NCBI RefSeq assembly: GCF_047511655.1
Contig: NC_133398.1
Coordinates: 108,144,332-108,208,331 of the forward strand
Length of the DNA stretch: 64,000 nucleotides
Source: Castor canadensis
Lineage: Eukaryota; Chordata; Mammalia; Rodentia; Castoridae
Reading direction: 5' to 3'
Shown here: positions 23,629 to 36,010 of the stretch, one piece after another
Layout: each line of letters opens with the position of its first letter
Numbering within the stretch: the stretch's first letter is position 1
The notes under the pieces: generated by a model
The model's input: the letters and a program-made list of their open reading frames with translations, nothing else
Told to the model about the DNA's origin: nothing
Databases searched by the model: none
Translations under genes and position numbers: made by a program

Positions 23629-23701
23629 ACCACATGTTCTATAAGGGCCGTGGTAATTCTCTTTCATCAGGGCTAATATGGTTGACTAGTAATATCTGAC
23701 T

Positions 23702-24064
23702 GCTACGGACTGAATTGTGTCCCTCCAAAGTTCTTATGGTGAAGCCCTAACCCCTAATGTGACAGTATTTGGAGATGGGGCATTTGGGAGATTATTAGGC
23801 TTTAATGAGTTCATGAGGGAGGGCTCCTGTGATGGGATTAGTGTCCCTACAAGAAAAGACAGAGCTAGTTCTTCCCCATTCCCTTACATGAGGACACATG
23901 GAGAAAGCAGCTATCAGCAAACCAAGCAGAGAGCCCTCATCTGAATGTGACCCTGCTGGCACCCTGACCTCACACTTTCAGCCTCTAGAACCATGAGAAA
24001 ATAAATTTCTGTTTTAAGATACACAGTGTATAGTATTTTTTATGATAACTATTAATGACTAAGA
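23702..24064 (+). repeat. MaLR-type LTR (MST/MLT1-like), copy 1
   Basis: Landmarks in order are 'gctacggactgaattgtgtc', 'gaagccctaacccctaatgt', 'gacagtatttggagatgggg', 'tgatgggattagtgtcccta', 'acatgaggacacatggagaa' and 'gcctctagaaccatgagaaa', with an AATAAA signal just after. Solo LTR; no retroviral internal sequence is adjacent. Confidence 0.88.
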
Positions 24065-24271
24065 CTCTGACATTTTAAGGCAAAATGTTTTGTTTCATGT
24101 GCCTTGGAGTCTTAGTATTTGCACAAACACATAAGCAGATGAAAAGTTCTTTCTGAGAATATTTGGTGTATTCATTGGGAACCTTCTTCTCCCCTCCATT
24201 CAGAGGTAGAAGTGCAGTAACACACCTCAGTTATCATAACTTTGTCATCAACTCATCTGACCTCTAACAGT

Positions 24272-24410
24272 GCTTCCTTAAGTGTGCCCTGAGGACCACT
24301 GCCTGTTAAAATTCAGATTTCTGGATCTCATTCCAGATGAACCCCAGAATCTCCCAGGGATGGAGTCCTGGGACATATATACTTTAAACAAGCCTGTGGC
24401 AATTTCTATG
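24272..24410 (+). repeat. MER5-like hAT DNA transposon remnant, copy 1
   Basis: 'taagtgtgccctgaggacca', 'ctgcctgttaaaattcagat', 'ttctggatctcattccagat' and 'gaaccccagaatctcccagg' parallel the MER5/Charlie pattern (gttaaaatncagattnctgg...cca...cagaatctc). It is a non-autonomous, diverged remnant. Confidence 0.6.
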
Positions 24411-24529
24411 TATAATAAAATTTAGGAAACTTCAATATAAAAACAACAGAGCTATCCTAGGTAATGACTGCAGATTATGATGCCTGTAAGCACTTGTCAC
24501 ACTGGCCCTGCCAAAAGAGAAGATGAAAC

Positions 24530-24837
24530 TGTTGCAGGAGGACTCAGATACTGAGAGGGACAAAGCTCTCAGGAAGCAAGTTTATTAAGCAGGCTGGCAG
24601 TGACTCAGCGGACTCCTGTCCAAAGGCTGAGCCCTGGTAACAAAGGGGGCTTTTAATATGCCATTTACAGCAGGTTACAGAAATGGGGGATACAGCTTGT
24701 CCCCGCATTGGCTGTTTTAACCTCTGGGGCAAGGTGACCCTCCTCTGGTCTCCAGGCAACACTCCCCAACTCTGGTGTTTCTTTGTTCACTGTAGCACTC
24801 ATTAATCTCTTTTTCCCTTCCCTGCCTTCCTACCACA
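24530..24837 (-). repeat. Solo LTR-like element, copy 1
   Basis: On the minus strand it starts TGTGGTAGGAAGG and ends CTCCTGCAACA (TG...CA ends). A TATTAAA box lies before AGCCCCCTTTGTTACC, and AATAAA follows about 80 bp downstream, the layout of a retroviral LTR of the short ERVK-like kind. No clear target-site repeat was found, so the exact edges are uncertain. No internal coding region is present. Confidence 0.5.
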
Positions 24838-25675
24838 AAATAACATATTTGAGTAGCACAGGCAAAGGATCCATAACCCTACATTTGGATCTCTATGCTT
24901 TGTCCTGTTTAAAATTTGATCTCCAGAAAACTCCTTATCACTGTAAATAAGCAACCCATAGAAACGCCTTCACGGGTGACTATATAATGTCATGCCCTTG
25001 CTTTCCTCAAGGAACAATAATTTTAAAAGATTACTGTATCTTCTCAGAAACTGCAATTAGATAGTTAAAGAGACTGTATATTATGGCATTCGTTGTGCCT
25101 TTTAAGGATTCAAGTTCTAAAGTCAACCTAGAATTGTGTATGAAGAAGCCTCTCTCCCCAGATGAGTTTTGGTTCTTTATCCTGTACTCCATGGAAATTA
25201 AGTCTATTTTAAGTTATTTAATTTTTCCTTAAAAAACAGTGTTACCAAGTGACACCTCATCTGTGCCACTATTGCATATATTCTGATAGAAGTGGGGTGT
25301 AATATTTATCATTACCCACAGGGCATATCCCAGTGCCCTGTAGAGAATAGGTACCCAGTAACTATGTGTTCAGTTGAGTTCCCTGTCTTCTCACCTGACC
25401 CACAAGTATAACTATCTGTACCTGGGTCACTCTAAAATACCCGAAATAGTAAACCAGCTGCCCCTCCTAACATTTGTGTTAGGGTGTAGAAATTTCAAGG
25501 ATGTTTGTGACTCACTGTCTTTGACCCCAACATTCACAAAATTCTGAAGCTTTCCCTTGGGAATGTTCCTTATACTAGACGCATCCTGCCCATTCTCAGT
25601 GCCTACACCATCCTCCAGGTCTTTATCAAATCACTGATGGATTATTACAACAGCTTTCCTGCAGAGATGGCATGA

Positions 25676-25862
25676 GTAAAGGCAAGTGAACTTTACTGAG
25701 TATCTGATATGTATGTATGTATGTTTAATTGTCACAACAATGCTATAACTCAGGTATTATTTTCTCTCCTTCACAAATAAGAAAGCTGAGTTCAAAGGAA
25801 ACTGATGAAGGTCGCAATGATAGTAAAATGCAGAACTGGGTTTCAACCTGGAATCTGCCTCC
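25676..25862 (+). repeat. Ancient MIR/L2-like fragment, copy 1
   Basis: 'ctttactgagtatctgatat', 'attgtcacaacaatgctata', 'ttcacaaataagaaagctga' and 'gggtttcaacctggaatctg' follow the MIR/L2 pattern. Diverged. Confidence 0.5.
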
Positions 25863-28800
25863 CATTCATTCCAATATTTCCCACAGTTTCTGCTTCTTTT
25901 CTTTTTACTCTACAAACACCCCCAGCAGCTTGTTCTTTTCAAACCCTACCTCTCATTAAAAAAAAATAAGCTGTCTACCAATGCATCTTTTGAGAAGTCT
26001 TGACTCCTCTGACTGACTTTCAGGGATGGTCATAGCCCACCCTGCTCAGCCTAGTCAGCCTTCTTTGCCTATTCCTCAGATTCATTCTTCACTGTTCTAT
26101 AAACATATTATTCCGTGTCATCTGGTGCTATCAAGGGTATTCCTGCATGATTAAGTATATTTTGTAAGAAATGTGTCAAGGTACTCTTCTCTTTTGTCTT
26201 TCCAAATATAAGGTCTTTGCCTTGTTGACTCAGGACATCTTTGGCTTGGAAGTAGAGGGGAGGTGGGTACAGTACAGAGTTGGGTAGGTGTGTTTAGCAG
26301 GAAATTGATGAGAAATGGATGAGATAAATTTTAGAAAAAGAACACAAAGAAAAAGATCAAGAAGACATTCTGGCTTTTGCAAGAAAAATCAGATTTTTGC
26401 CAGCAGAATTTTAGAAAAGAAATAGTGTCTCATGGAAGAATTTGCTCTATTCCTTTATTTCTGCAATTCATTCTGAAAGAAACTGAACACAGGTTCTCTT
26501 CATGCAACAGGACAGTTCTCCCACTTCCCACAGCAAAGCCATGATGCTTACTGTCCTGAGAGAAGAAGGAGGTAATAGAAGGAAAGCTCTAAGGCCTGGA
26601 AGTCCTGAGGGTATGGACTTCTTGCAAGGATAATATTTGGAACTCTGGGACAGACCAATCTGGTGTGGGCTAAGAGCTTTCTGGAGGCACCTTAGCGCTC
26701 ATCATTGTGATGAGAGCAGGGAGGGCATCAAGGCTGGGACAGAGCACTGGTATTGCAAACTGATGCAAGAAGTTGTAGGTCCTGGGAGTCCAGCTGTAAT
26801 GCCAGCGAGCACATTGGAGTTTCTAACAAAGGCAAGTTACTTCTGCTGACTTGCAACACCCAAGTAGAGACCAGAATAAACAGAGAACACCAACTTTTTT
26901 CCCCTCACCAGGGACACATTAGTCCCCTCCCCCAATGTTTACAGAAGAGTAGAGAAAGGCATGGCTTCCTGGGAGCCTGAGCAATTTTATTCAATGGAGA
27001 GAGTATTTCTTAAAAAGAACATTTGCACAGTAGCATCAAACTAAGATGACTAAGATTGGCCTCCCATTGACTTTCTAGAGTGTGCTCACTGATGGGGTAC
27101 TGGCAGACTCCAGAGACTCTAATGTCTTTTGAGACTTAGGGGGCAGAATCAACAAGCAGCAGTCCCTTTTGCACTGGTTCAAGACACAGAGAGAAGCAGC
27201 ACTATTTGACCAAGTTCCTGTGGTAATGCAGGACATGGCTTCGTCCTTGTTAACTCATCTAACTGCTTAATTGCTTAATTAACTTAATTGCTTGATTTAT
27301 GGATTGCTTAATTTGATGCTAAATCAGTGTTTGTGTAATAAGCAAGTAAAACAAAAATTTAACAACTAACTTAAACAAGAGATTGGACTTTTTAACTTTT
27401 TCCTCTCTTAGTCAGCTGGTGAGAGGCTCAGGAGAAAGATTTTGTTATAGGCAGGTGACCCGAACTGCATGTCGCTGCTCATCTAAGTTGTGAGTGACCA
27501 TGTTACACCTATTTCTAGGATGTTTCTCTTCTTGGTTCCATCCTTTCATCAGTTCATATCCTTCTTACTGCCTGTAGTCCAGTTCACATTATACCTCTGT
27601 AAACAGAGGGTTAAATTTCAAGGGATAAGCCTAGACTGACCAGAAAGATCTACTCATTCTGAAAGATGAAGCCTTTGGATCCTTTCTGTAACCATTCCTA
27701 ACCACATGAACCGGAGCTTTTCTAACATTGCCAGTCTCTTGCTAGTCTTCCTATAAATAAAGATAATTTCATTTCATCTCCTTGATTATTCTCTGACATT
27801 CTTGCCCTCAGGTTTGACTGCGGGTAAATGAGTCATGACTATCTTGTTATATAACTTCTTATGTCACCTCTGCAGTGCCTAACACAGGACAGCCCATGTT
27901 CAAAAATGCAGGTTAATTAATACTACTAATCCTGCAAATAAAGATTTCACTATTACGCTAAGTAACTTCCTAAAGGTTTCTGAGGAGTAGAGAATTAGAT
28001 CAGAACTCAGACATCTTCTCCCACACGCTCTCTACTTTACCATGTCATCCCAAGGGAATTAGGAAATTGAATAGCAGGTTGAAAGCAAAATATTATTATT
28101 ATTAAGTATGTGCTGAGCTTATGTGTTGGAACATTTTGATTCTACAAAGAACTGCTTCTAAAACAGCTCTTTGGATTGAATTCCAAAGTCTTTAGCACTC
28201 AGTAACAAATGAACATTATTAAAGAAGTCACCCCAAGTTCTTCATGAAATGAGGTAAAGAATTGATCCATGTAGCAATCCATGTAGCAAACAAAAAGTAC
28301 CACTGCCAATGTGAGTCAATGCAATGACAGTAACACAATTTTTTGACTGATCAGTCACCACTCTGAAGAAAGGACTGTGCCAACTGGCCAGGATCTCGTC
28401 CAACATGTTGTGAAGGGCAAGAAAGCAGAAGGAGCCCCAGAAGTCCGGGAATGAAAAAGAATTAGAGAGCAGCTACTATGTTAGCTGTGGTATTGGAGAT
28501 GGTGGTAGTTGGAAATAGTAATTAGAGGACAAAGCAGCAGGCATTGGGAAAGAACAAGAAAGAAAGCAATGAAAGGTCAAAAAATAGAAAACCACTTGGT
28601 TTCCCTGGCAAGTACGCACCTGCCAATCAGTGTAGCTGCCTCTAGAGACATCTGACATCTGCACAGTATGCCTCTGTGTGTGTGACTGGAAGGAGGAGAG
28701 GGAATCTGACAGGCAGCCAGCTGATGTCATAAAAAAAACACATTTTGAAAACCTCCTAATTGATGAATTTGTAGAGGGGAGGAAGTGGAGTGGGGGCAAC

Positions 28801-30678
28801 TCTGAACTTTAGTGGCCCCTGAGTGCACCAGGGTGCAAGGCTGAAGGAGGGTAGCTGTCAATTCAACTGTCTAGTGTGGAGGGTCCTTGACTACACATAA
28901 TCCTAAGACCTGCTGCCGAACCTGTGTCTACCTACACATCTACAGCTTCCAGTATACTGTGACCAAAAAAATCAAATCATCAAGAGAAGATACTCCATTT
29001 AAGAATGAGGAAAGCTCAGCTTTCATTTCTACAGATGCCCAAGCCATGAAAAATTAAAATGTAGATTCCAGTATTTATAAGCCTCGAGAGACACCTGGGT
29101 CTCCACAGTAATGAATTCCCTGAGAATTTCTGTTGGTCTGCATTGTATTCAAAATTCTTAATGTATAATAAACCTATGAGATAGATGTTCATTTTGATAT
29201 TTTCACTAATCACTGTGAGGGACAAGAAGCTGTTGTAGGTTGAAGATGGGCAGCTCAGGTCTCCTATGTGCTTCACTTTCCCTTCATCCTTCTTATGAAA
29301 GCATGAACACTTCTTTGCCAGACTCAGCAGCTAAAAGCAGAAAGATATTGAGCAGAGTGTTGTAAAAGCCCATCAGGAGCAGAAATGAGGACTCCCAGTC
29401 ATTGCCTGAAATACCTTTTGGTAATGCTTAAATGTATGTGGCCAAAAAAGTATTCAAGCAAAAGTCTTTTTGGAGCTTGGATATTTATGTTTCCAAGAGC
29501 TGCATTTTGTGTCTAATGTCATTAAACCAACTACCATATTTCTTCATATTTGTCCATTTTCATGTCTGCCTTCTTGGAAATAATGCCCTTAGGAGCAAAG
29601 ATTCCCTTTCTGTATCCCTACATACCCAGGTTTTAGTACATGGCTGAGAGTATCTATTGGAGGAGGGATGCACAGATCCACTATTCTAATCCTCCAGGCT
29701 GAAGAGCTAAGGAAGAGACAGTATCCCTCCAGACCGAAGAACACCTTTGGTCACATATGATAATGTGTGGAAGTCGTGGTAGAGGAGAATTGAAGTAATT
29801 CTTCTATAAAAGAGAGTATCACAAATACATGAAAGAAAATTAATAATCAGAAATTAAAGTAATATAATCAATCATTCTTTTACTTAAATATTCAAATAGA
29901 GATTTCTGCTTACTCACATTCAATTTCTTAGTTATACCATGGAAGTATTTAATAATTTTTTATGTCTTGATTTTGATTTTCTATGAAGTTTTATTTTTGG
30001 GGGACAATTTGAGGACAAATAGGGGATAAATCTTAAAATTAATAACCTATAATAATTGATCATTATAATTAAGCTTACCTTCAAAAATACATTAATTTTA
30101 GCAATACTTTTAAAAGTGTTTTTTATTAGTTTAGGAAGATTCAAGACAATGAAGTTAAAAGTCATATGAATTTAGTCTATAATTGAATAGGAACTCAGAC
30201 AAAATGAACTCAGATAATAAAAAACTTACACTGACTCAATAGTTCATATCTATCTATTTAAATATATTAATCACTATCAATTATGAATACATATTTAACT
30301 TCTAATGTTATTAGAAGCAAGAGGATCTGGTTTTCTATCATTATCATCTACCTAAATCAAAAGTCTGAGGTTTTTAGAGGTTCACGTCTACCTCATCACC
30401 CTGTAAGCTACACTTTAGTAGAGAATTCACATGCATCAATTTTGTCTGACAAAATGTCTCTAGAAATGCAAAGCTGGAGTAGAAAATCAGCACTGCCAAA
30501 CCCTTTCCTTAACAGGGCATACATTTGTAGACATTTAAATCTCATTTTTTGGAGTCTGGCTACATTTCCTGAATGGAAACAAGGAATGTTTCTCTTCCCC
30601 TCACCTCGTCTGTACTTTATCTTGCTATACTGAAAAAAATCCTTGCTAAAACTTCAAAAAAATCTCATTTTTTGAAAA

Positions 30679-30834
30679 GGTCTAGGATCAAATATGTATT
30701 ATCAACCTGCTATTTGAATACTGCAAAGAAAATAGGAGAGTCATCATAATGAGAGTTTTACTAGATAATTGTAGACAAGTATCCCTGGCCTACATGCTAA
30801 ATAAAAGGCAGAGTGTGACTGTCAACTAATGGCA
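30679..30834 (+). repeat. Diverged direct repeat, left member, copy 1
   Basis: It shares 'aaatatgtattatca', 'gcaaagaaaataggagagtc', 'gagagttttactaga' and 'attaaaggcaga'-like phrases with 32102-32254. Roughly four fifths of positions agree by eye. The family is unrecognised. The two members flank about 1.27 kb that includes a LINE-1 insertion. Confidence 0.75.
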
Positions 30835-31207
30835 ATTGAGTTTTAATTGAGTGGCAGTTAACTGAAGAGTGGCTACTTAGCTGGACCAGTCAGATTGCTC
30901 TCAGCATTTATTTTGGGACCCAAGCACTGTGGCTCTTAGGAAGCATACCAGTCATGTGGCCAAGACCAACTCTATTGAGCTGCAGGCTGGCCTCCTTTCT
31001 TAAGGACTACATGAAGTCCTTGGAGGAAACAGGCCCTGAAAGAGGCAGCACAGCAGCTGACATGAATATCACAGAGATAAATTAACAGCAGAAATTATTT
31101 GAACACTTCTGGAATCTTCTAAAAGTGAAAGGTAATACAAGTGGATGAAATGATAAAAACAGAAGAATATAAACATAAGAATCTTCAAACCACAAGAGTC
31201 TTCTTGT

Positions 31208-31702
31208 AAGGCCAAAAATGACATGTTCTCCCTCACATACAGATTATAGACCTAAAAGAAATGCAGTAATATTATTGGATGTGGCTCACACACTAAGGGG
31301 AGAATGTGCATGGGATGAACAGGGTAAGGGAAGGAAACCTAAAACTTGAATGTGTTTTGATGTGTGTACTCACTGTATAGGAGCAAATATAGTAATCTTA
31401 AACTGGCAGAGGCCACTATGGGAATAGGAAGTAGTGAGGAGGTCTGGCAGAGATGAACCCATGTGGGTTGTAATACACATGTGCATGGAAACAATGCTAG
31501 GAATCTCTCTGTATAGTTATCTTTATCACAAACTAGCAAAAATGCTATGTCTTTCTTATTATCTCTTATGTTTTTCTCTTCAACAAAATCAGAGAACAAG
31601 AGGGTGGAACAGGTTCTGCCTGGAAGCAGGGGGAGGGAGAGGTAGCCCAAACAATGTATACACATGTGAATAAATGTTAAAATGATAAAATAAATTTTAA
31701 AA
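31208..31702 (+). mobile_element. 5'-truncated LINE-1 3' end with target-site duplication, copy 1
   Basis: It begins near the end of L1 ORF2 ('aaaaatgacatgttctccct') and continues through a 3' UTR ('acactaaggggagaatgtgc', 'aggagcaaatatagtaatct') to 'gtatacacatgtgaataaat' and an A-rich tail. It is flanked by AGAGTCTTCTTGT (31195-31207) and AGAATCTTCTTGT (31703-31715), a 13-bp target-site repeat with one mismatch. Confidence 0.8.
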
Positions 31703-32101
31703 AGAATCTTCTTGTTGTTTGTAATCTTTTTCTCTTCCATCCAAGAAGAGGACTTTTATACAAAGAAAAGGCAAAAAACAAAAGGCCAAACCATGACAAC
31801 AACACTGTGAACCCAGCTGTGGGTTCACAAACCAACCCCAGGCCTAACACCCAAGTTTGACTCCAGGATGTTGAAGACTTTGGGCATGCCCAGACCAGCA
31901 GTGAGAAAGCAAGTTTACAATGCCTTGGCCAATGGCAGTCCCTTAATTGACAGCAAAGAGATTGTTGCTGTACCACTGACAGCAGCACAGGCATGCAGTA
32001 TTGCTCAGTGACTTGCAGAGAATGGATATGGCACAGCTAGATCCAGAGGTCCTAGGAAACATTAGAACACTCTTCTGTCTAAGTCTGTAGCAGCAGATTT
32101 A

Positions 32102-32254
32102 GGTCCAGGACCAAATATGTATTATCATCTGTTCTTTGAATAGTGCAAAGAAAATAGGAGAGTCGTATTAAGGAGAGTTTTACTAGACAATTGTAGGCAA
32201 ATATCCCTACATAGATGCTAAATTAAAGGCAGAATGTGATTGTCAAATCACAAA
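32102..32254 (+). repeat. Diverged direct repeat, right member, copy 1
   Basis: Partner of 30679-30834 at an offset of about 1,423 bp, with the same order of shared phrases. Similarity stops near 'tgattgtcaaatca', so both edges are defined. Confidence 0.75.
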
Positions 32255-32956
32255 TCAGATGACAGCACAACCTCCTCATTTTGTGGAGGACTCTAAATGG
32301 GGCTTTAGAATCTTTCACCTGTTGTGCCTGGTAGTTCTTGTCCAGCAGACTTCTGGAACAGTATCTTGTGTTTATCTTGGCTTATCAATGACAAAACATT
32401 GGGTTAAGGTGGCTTGCATGTCTTGCACTTCTACCTCTCTAGTTATTGGAAATCAGATAAAGGAATGCAGGACTCAGGATAATCTAAGGTTTTATGTGAC
32501 TGGCTTCAGAATAACTATCTCTAAGCTCCCTGGCCCAAGTAGTCCCTGCCATGTCTGCAGACTACATTTCTCTCCTACAAGGATCATTGGGAGAGCAAGT
32601 GTGACTTGTCTGGGACATCATCCCATGTTTCGCCTGCACCCAGGGCACAGACTAGTTATGCAGACTCAGCAGTGAGAACCTTGTATTCTGGAAGACTCCC
32701 AGGCTCAAAGATTCATGTACTGTGTTCCAGCAATTTGGGAACTAGTGTTCTCATCCCCTACTTGCAGTCACCCAGCTTTCTCATGTATTGCTTTTCTTAT
32801 ATTCTGGATTATTAATTCAATCCTATAAGGGCTGAGCTGTCTTAAAGTTGTTTTATTCTCCTGTTCTTGAGACTTTTATACATTTTCTTTCCCTGAGTCA
32901 TGTTATCTTTAAGCTGATTCTCATCAGAGGTAATGAAAGATACCTGTATTTAATAA

Positions 32957-33084
32957 ATTCTAGGTTTAGTTTTAAACCATTCAAAAAAGGAAGGATGCTC
33001 TAGCAAGGCTAGTTATTCTCATTCTAGTTTTAGTTTTTAACCATTTTAAAAAGGCAGAATGCTGTAGCAAGGCTAATTATTCTC
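32957..33084 (+). repeat. Two tandem 64-bp units, copy 1
   Basis: Unit 1 (32957-33020) and unit 2 (33021-33084) share 'attctag...ttttagttttt', 'aaccatt', 'aaaaagg', 'tagcaaggcta' and 'ttattctca', with several substitutions. It is an imperfect local tandem duplication in an otherwise unrecognised region. Confidence 0.85.
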
Positions 33085-33551
33085 ATAAGGTCATTGCTGA
33101 GCCTCTTATGCACAAATATAAGTTCAGTCACCTCACAGTGCACAACTCAGAGCCTCTGTCTAGGGCCAGGTTCCTGTGTGTTCACCCTGCACAGGTTACT
33201 AATCTGGTTCCCCATGCAGAGCAATACTGTCACATGTTGAGGGCAGTGTGGGGAGAGGGTTGAGAAGTGAGATTGTAAGCCAAGCAAAAAGCTCCCCTCT
33301 GTAGAACACTGCTCAGCAGTCTTCCATTGCTACTGTAACATGCTCCCTGAAGAGGTCACCTCAATCCTGAGCCAGGAGGTTCAAGTATTCCTTCTTACCA
33401 GGGGTGCATTGATAAACAAGTTCTCTTCCATTGCATTTCTGATGCTGCTTTTTGCCTATTATATACTGGAGTGAGTTTACTGGATGTTGTAGACAAAGGA
33501 AAAGCTTAATGGCTAGGGACAACTTAATAGAGAAATAGAGATAGAGACACA

Positions 33552-33623
<72 letters not shown>

Positions 33624-33625
33624 CA
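33552..33625. repeat. (CA)n(GA)n microsatellite, copy 1
   Basis: About 20 CA units pass directly into about 15 GA units with one AAAG interruption. Copy 2 has the same length (59315-59388). Confidence 0.95.
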
Positions 33626-33817
33626 TTTGCTATTCCACCACATTAATGAAAAATACCTAAACTTCTAAGTCAGTCCTCGAGAATGATCCCAACCTAGACT
33701 GGGATCCCTTTACTTCTTTGATATTAAGAAAAGAGATAATCATAAGTGATATTTGGCAGGGGCTTTGAGATGTCCTTTTCTTCTCTTCCTCCTGTTCTCA
33801 GTCCTGCTACTTATCTT

Positions 33818-34318
33818 TTTATTATTATTATTATTATTCATATGTGCATACAAGGCTTGGGTCATTTCTCCACCCTGCCCCCCCTTACCACCCACTCTGC
33901 CCCCTCCCTCTCCCCCCACCCCCTCAATACCCAGCAGAAACTATTTTGCCCTTATTTCTAATTTTGTTGTAGAGAGAGTGTAAGCCATAATAGGAAGGAA
34001 CAAGGGTTTTTGCTGGTTGAGATAAGGATAGCTATACAGGGAGTTGACTCACATTAATTTCCTGTGCGTGTGTGTTACCTTCTAGGTTAATTCTTTTTGA
34101 TCTCACCTTTTCTCTAGATCCTGGTCCCCTTTTCCTATTGGCCTCAGTTGCTTTTAAGGTATCTGCTTTAGTTTCTCTGCGTTAAGGGCAACAAATGCTA
34201 GCTAATTTTTTAGGTGTCTTACCTATCCTCACCCCTCCCTTGTGTGCTAAAGCTTTTATCATGTGCTCAAAGTCCAATCTCATTATTGTGTTTGCCTTTG
34301 ATCTAATGCCCACATATT
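33818..34318 (-). mobile_element. 5'-truncated LINE-1 3' UTR with target-site duplication, copy 1
   Basis: It is flanked by CCTGCTACTTATCTT (33803-33817) and CCTGTTACTTATCTT (34319-34333), 14 of 15 identical. Starting at its 3' end on the plus strand it shows a TTA-rich tail, 'catatgtgcatacaaggctt', a C-rich tract, 'aactattttgcccttatttc' and 'gttgagataaggatagctat'. This is the same 3' UTR as at 13770-14097 but about 200 bp longer. No ORF remains. Confidence 0.85.
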
Positions 34319-35502
34319 CCTGTTACTTATCTTACAAACTTTCTCAAGTTGATCTTCATTCAATAGCCAAATTGCCATGATGACTTAATTGGACCTTATA
34401 AATGAATTAATACTAATTAATAGTTTCCCATGCTATATTATAGTTTTCCATGCTGGGAAAAATATATTTTCCCAGGGGTAAATATATTTTTATGATTTCT
34501 TTGAGGAAAAGAGAAATGTTTAACCCAAAAGAGACCACAGTGTGAACAGCACAGTTCTTGGATCTTAGAGCTTTCAGATGACCTGGAATTTCATTGCTTA
34601 ATTTGTAAAATAAGGCATGGGAGTTAAGGAACCCCTTCAAACCCAAACATTATATTATTCTTTTAAACATTCTTTATTAGATAAATGTAGAAGTGTAGTC
34701 CTAAAATGGTCTTAGGGGGGGACTTCAGATGATCTAATAACCTTGTGTAGATTATTATCCTCTACCCATTTGCCTATAAGATCAGTCATGAGTGAGAATA
34801 TTCTTCCTTCTGCAATCTTTGTTCTTTTAAACAATAGTATCATCATTCACACTATAAACAAAACACAATGGTCTGGAAACTCATTCCTTCTCCCTTCTCA
34901 AATCCTCCTCCCAACAAAAAGAGAACAAATAATAGAAACTTACATTGCATGTAACCAAGAGACATCTGCAACCCCAAGCCGTACTATCTGAAGATGGAAA
35001 GGGAGATGAATTGGATGAATAGCAAATGATTTAGAGGAGAAAAAGAAGTTCAAAATAGGGTGCTCCTGTGATATGAAGCTCGGTGATCCACTCTGCCTAA
35101 TGCCAATGAAGGGGAAAGAAATTCTAGAAAATAGATGAGGCTGGAGGCTAAAATGAGGGAATTGCTGAAAGTCTTCGTAAGGACTAGATAAAAACCTTCC
35201 CCTTAGATCTCTAACCCTTAACTGATATGGTCAAGTGACAACCATTCTACACTCCTATAAGGGAAATGTAAAATGAAATCTCTGGAGATATGGAAATAGA
35301 GATGTTCTAGATGTGGTGATTTCAGGCCAGACGAAAGCAGGAACAAAAAACCAGTGGGGACCTCTTCCCATTTACTCAATACCAACACTCAGTTTTATTT
35401 TTTTCCAATCCCTCCACCTCTAAGAAATATTTCTTTAAAAACTAATGAATTTTTGAAGTAGGAAAAATGCTACCATATATACATATCTGTAGAGATATAG
35501 GG

Positions 35503-35514
35503 GTGTGTGTGTGT

Positions 35515-35563
<49 letters not shown>
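35503..35563. repeat. (GT)n microsatellite, copy 1
   Basis: A GT run interrupted once by TATGT. The same length is present in copy 2 (61266-61326). Confidence 0.95.
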
Positions 35564-35564
<1 letters not shown>

Positions 35565-35749
35565 TGGCTAAAATGGAAAAATAAGATCTTAGAAGGAAAA
35601 ACATAAAGGACATATATTGGAACAGGAGAGAAGAGATACAAAAGCTAGGGGATCCATGCAAGGAGTGCAACATTCAAATAATACAAATTCTAGAAATAAC
35701 AAAAAGAAAATAGTGGAATACTGAAAGTCGTGATTAAGAAATAACGCAA

Positions 35750-36010
35750 GAAATAATACAAGAGAACTTCCCAAAACAAAAGGACATGAGCTCCAGATTG
35801 AAAGGTCTCACCAAGCGTTCAGTTCAAGTAATGAAATAAAGGGCTGTACCAAGGTGGATCTTCAACATAGAACTAATGAGGACAACACTAGAGGTTTCCT
35901 GAAAAAAAATAAGACCACATACAAAGTAAGTCAGAGAACTCTAGAAGGGATATCTACACACACAAGACTATAGAAGATTTAGCTAAATACCAGATGTGAC
36001 AAATATTTAT
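35750..36010 (+). repeat. Ancient L1M 3' UTR-like fragment, copy 1
   Basis: 'agaacttcccaaaac', 'aaaggacatgagctccagat', 'tgaaaggtctcaccaagcgt' and 'ccacatacaaag' follow a mammalian-wide L1M 3' UTR that I know from other mammals. Diverged; the right edge is unclear. Confidence 0.55.

Noticed and set aside
27265..27325. Recurring 'ttgcttaatt' motif
   Set aside because: A short AT-rich stretch with a few imperfect repeats. Too weak to call a regulatory array.
31339..31740. 133-codon minus-strand reading frame
   Set aside because: It is antisense to a LINE-1 3' UTR and carries the reverse of its A-rich tail.
32259..32675. 138-codon plus-strand reading frame
   Set aside because: No recognisable domain or neighbouring splice context. 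It lies in repeat-like DNA beside the diverged direct repeats and recurs in copy 2 only because of the duplication.
35503..35563. Regular repeats that might suggest an array
   Set aside because: Dinucleotide microsatellites only. There is no repeat-spacer pattern, and the window is eukaryotic.
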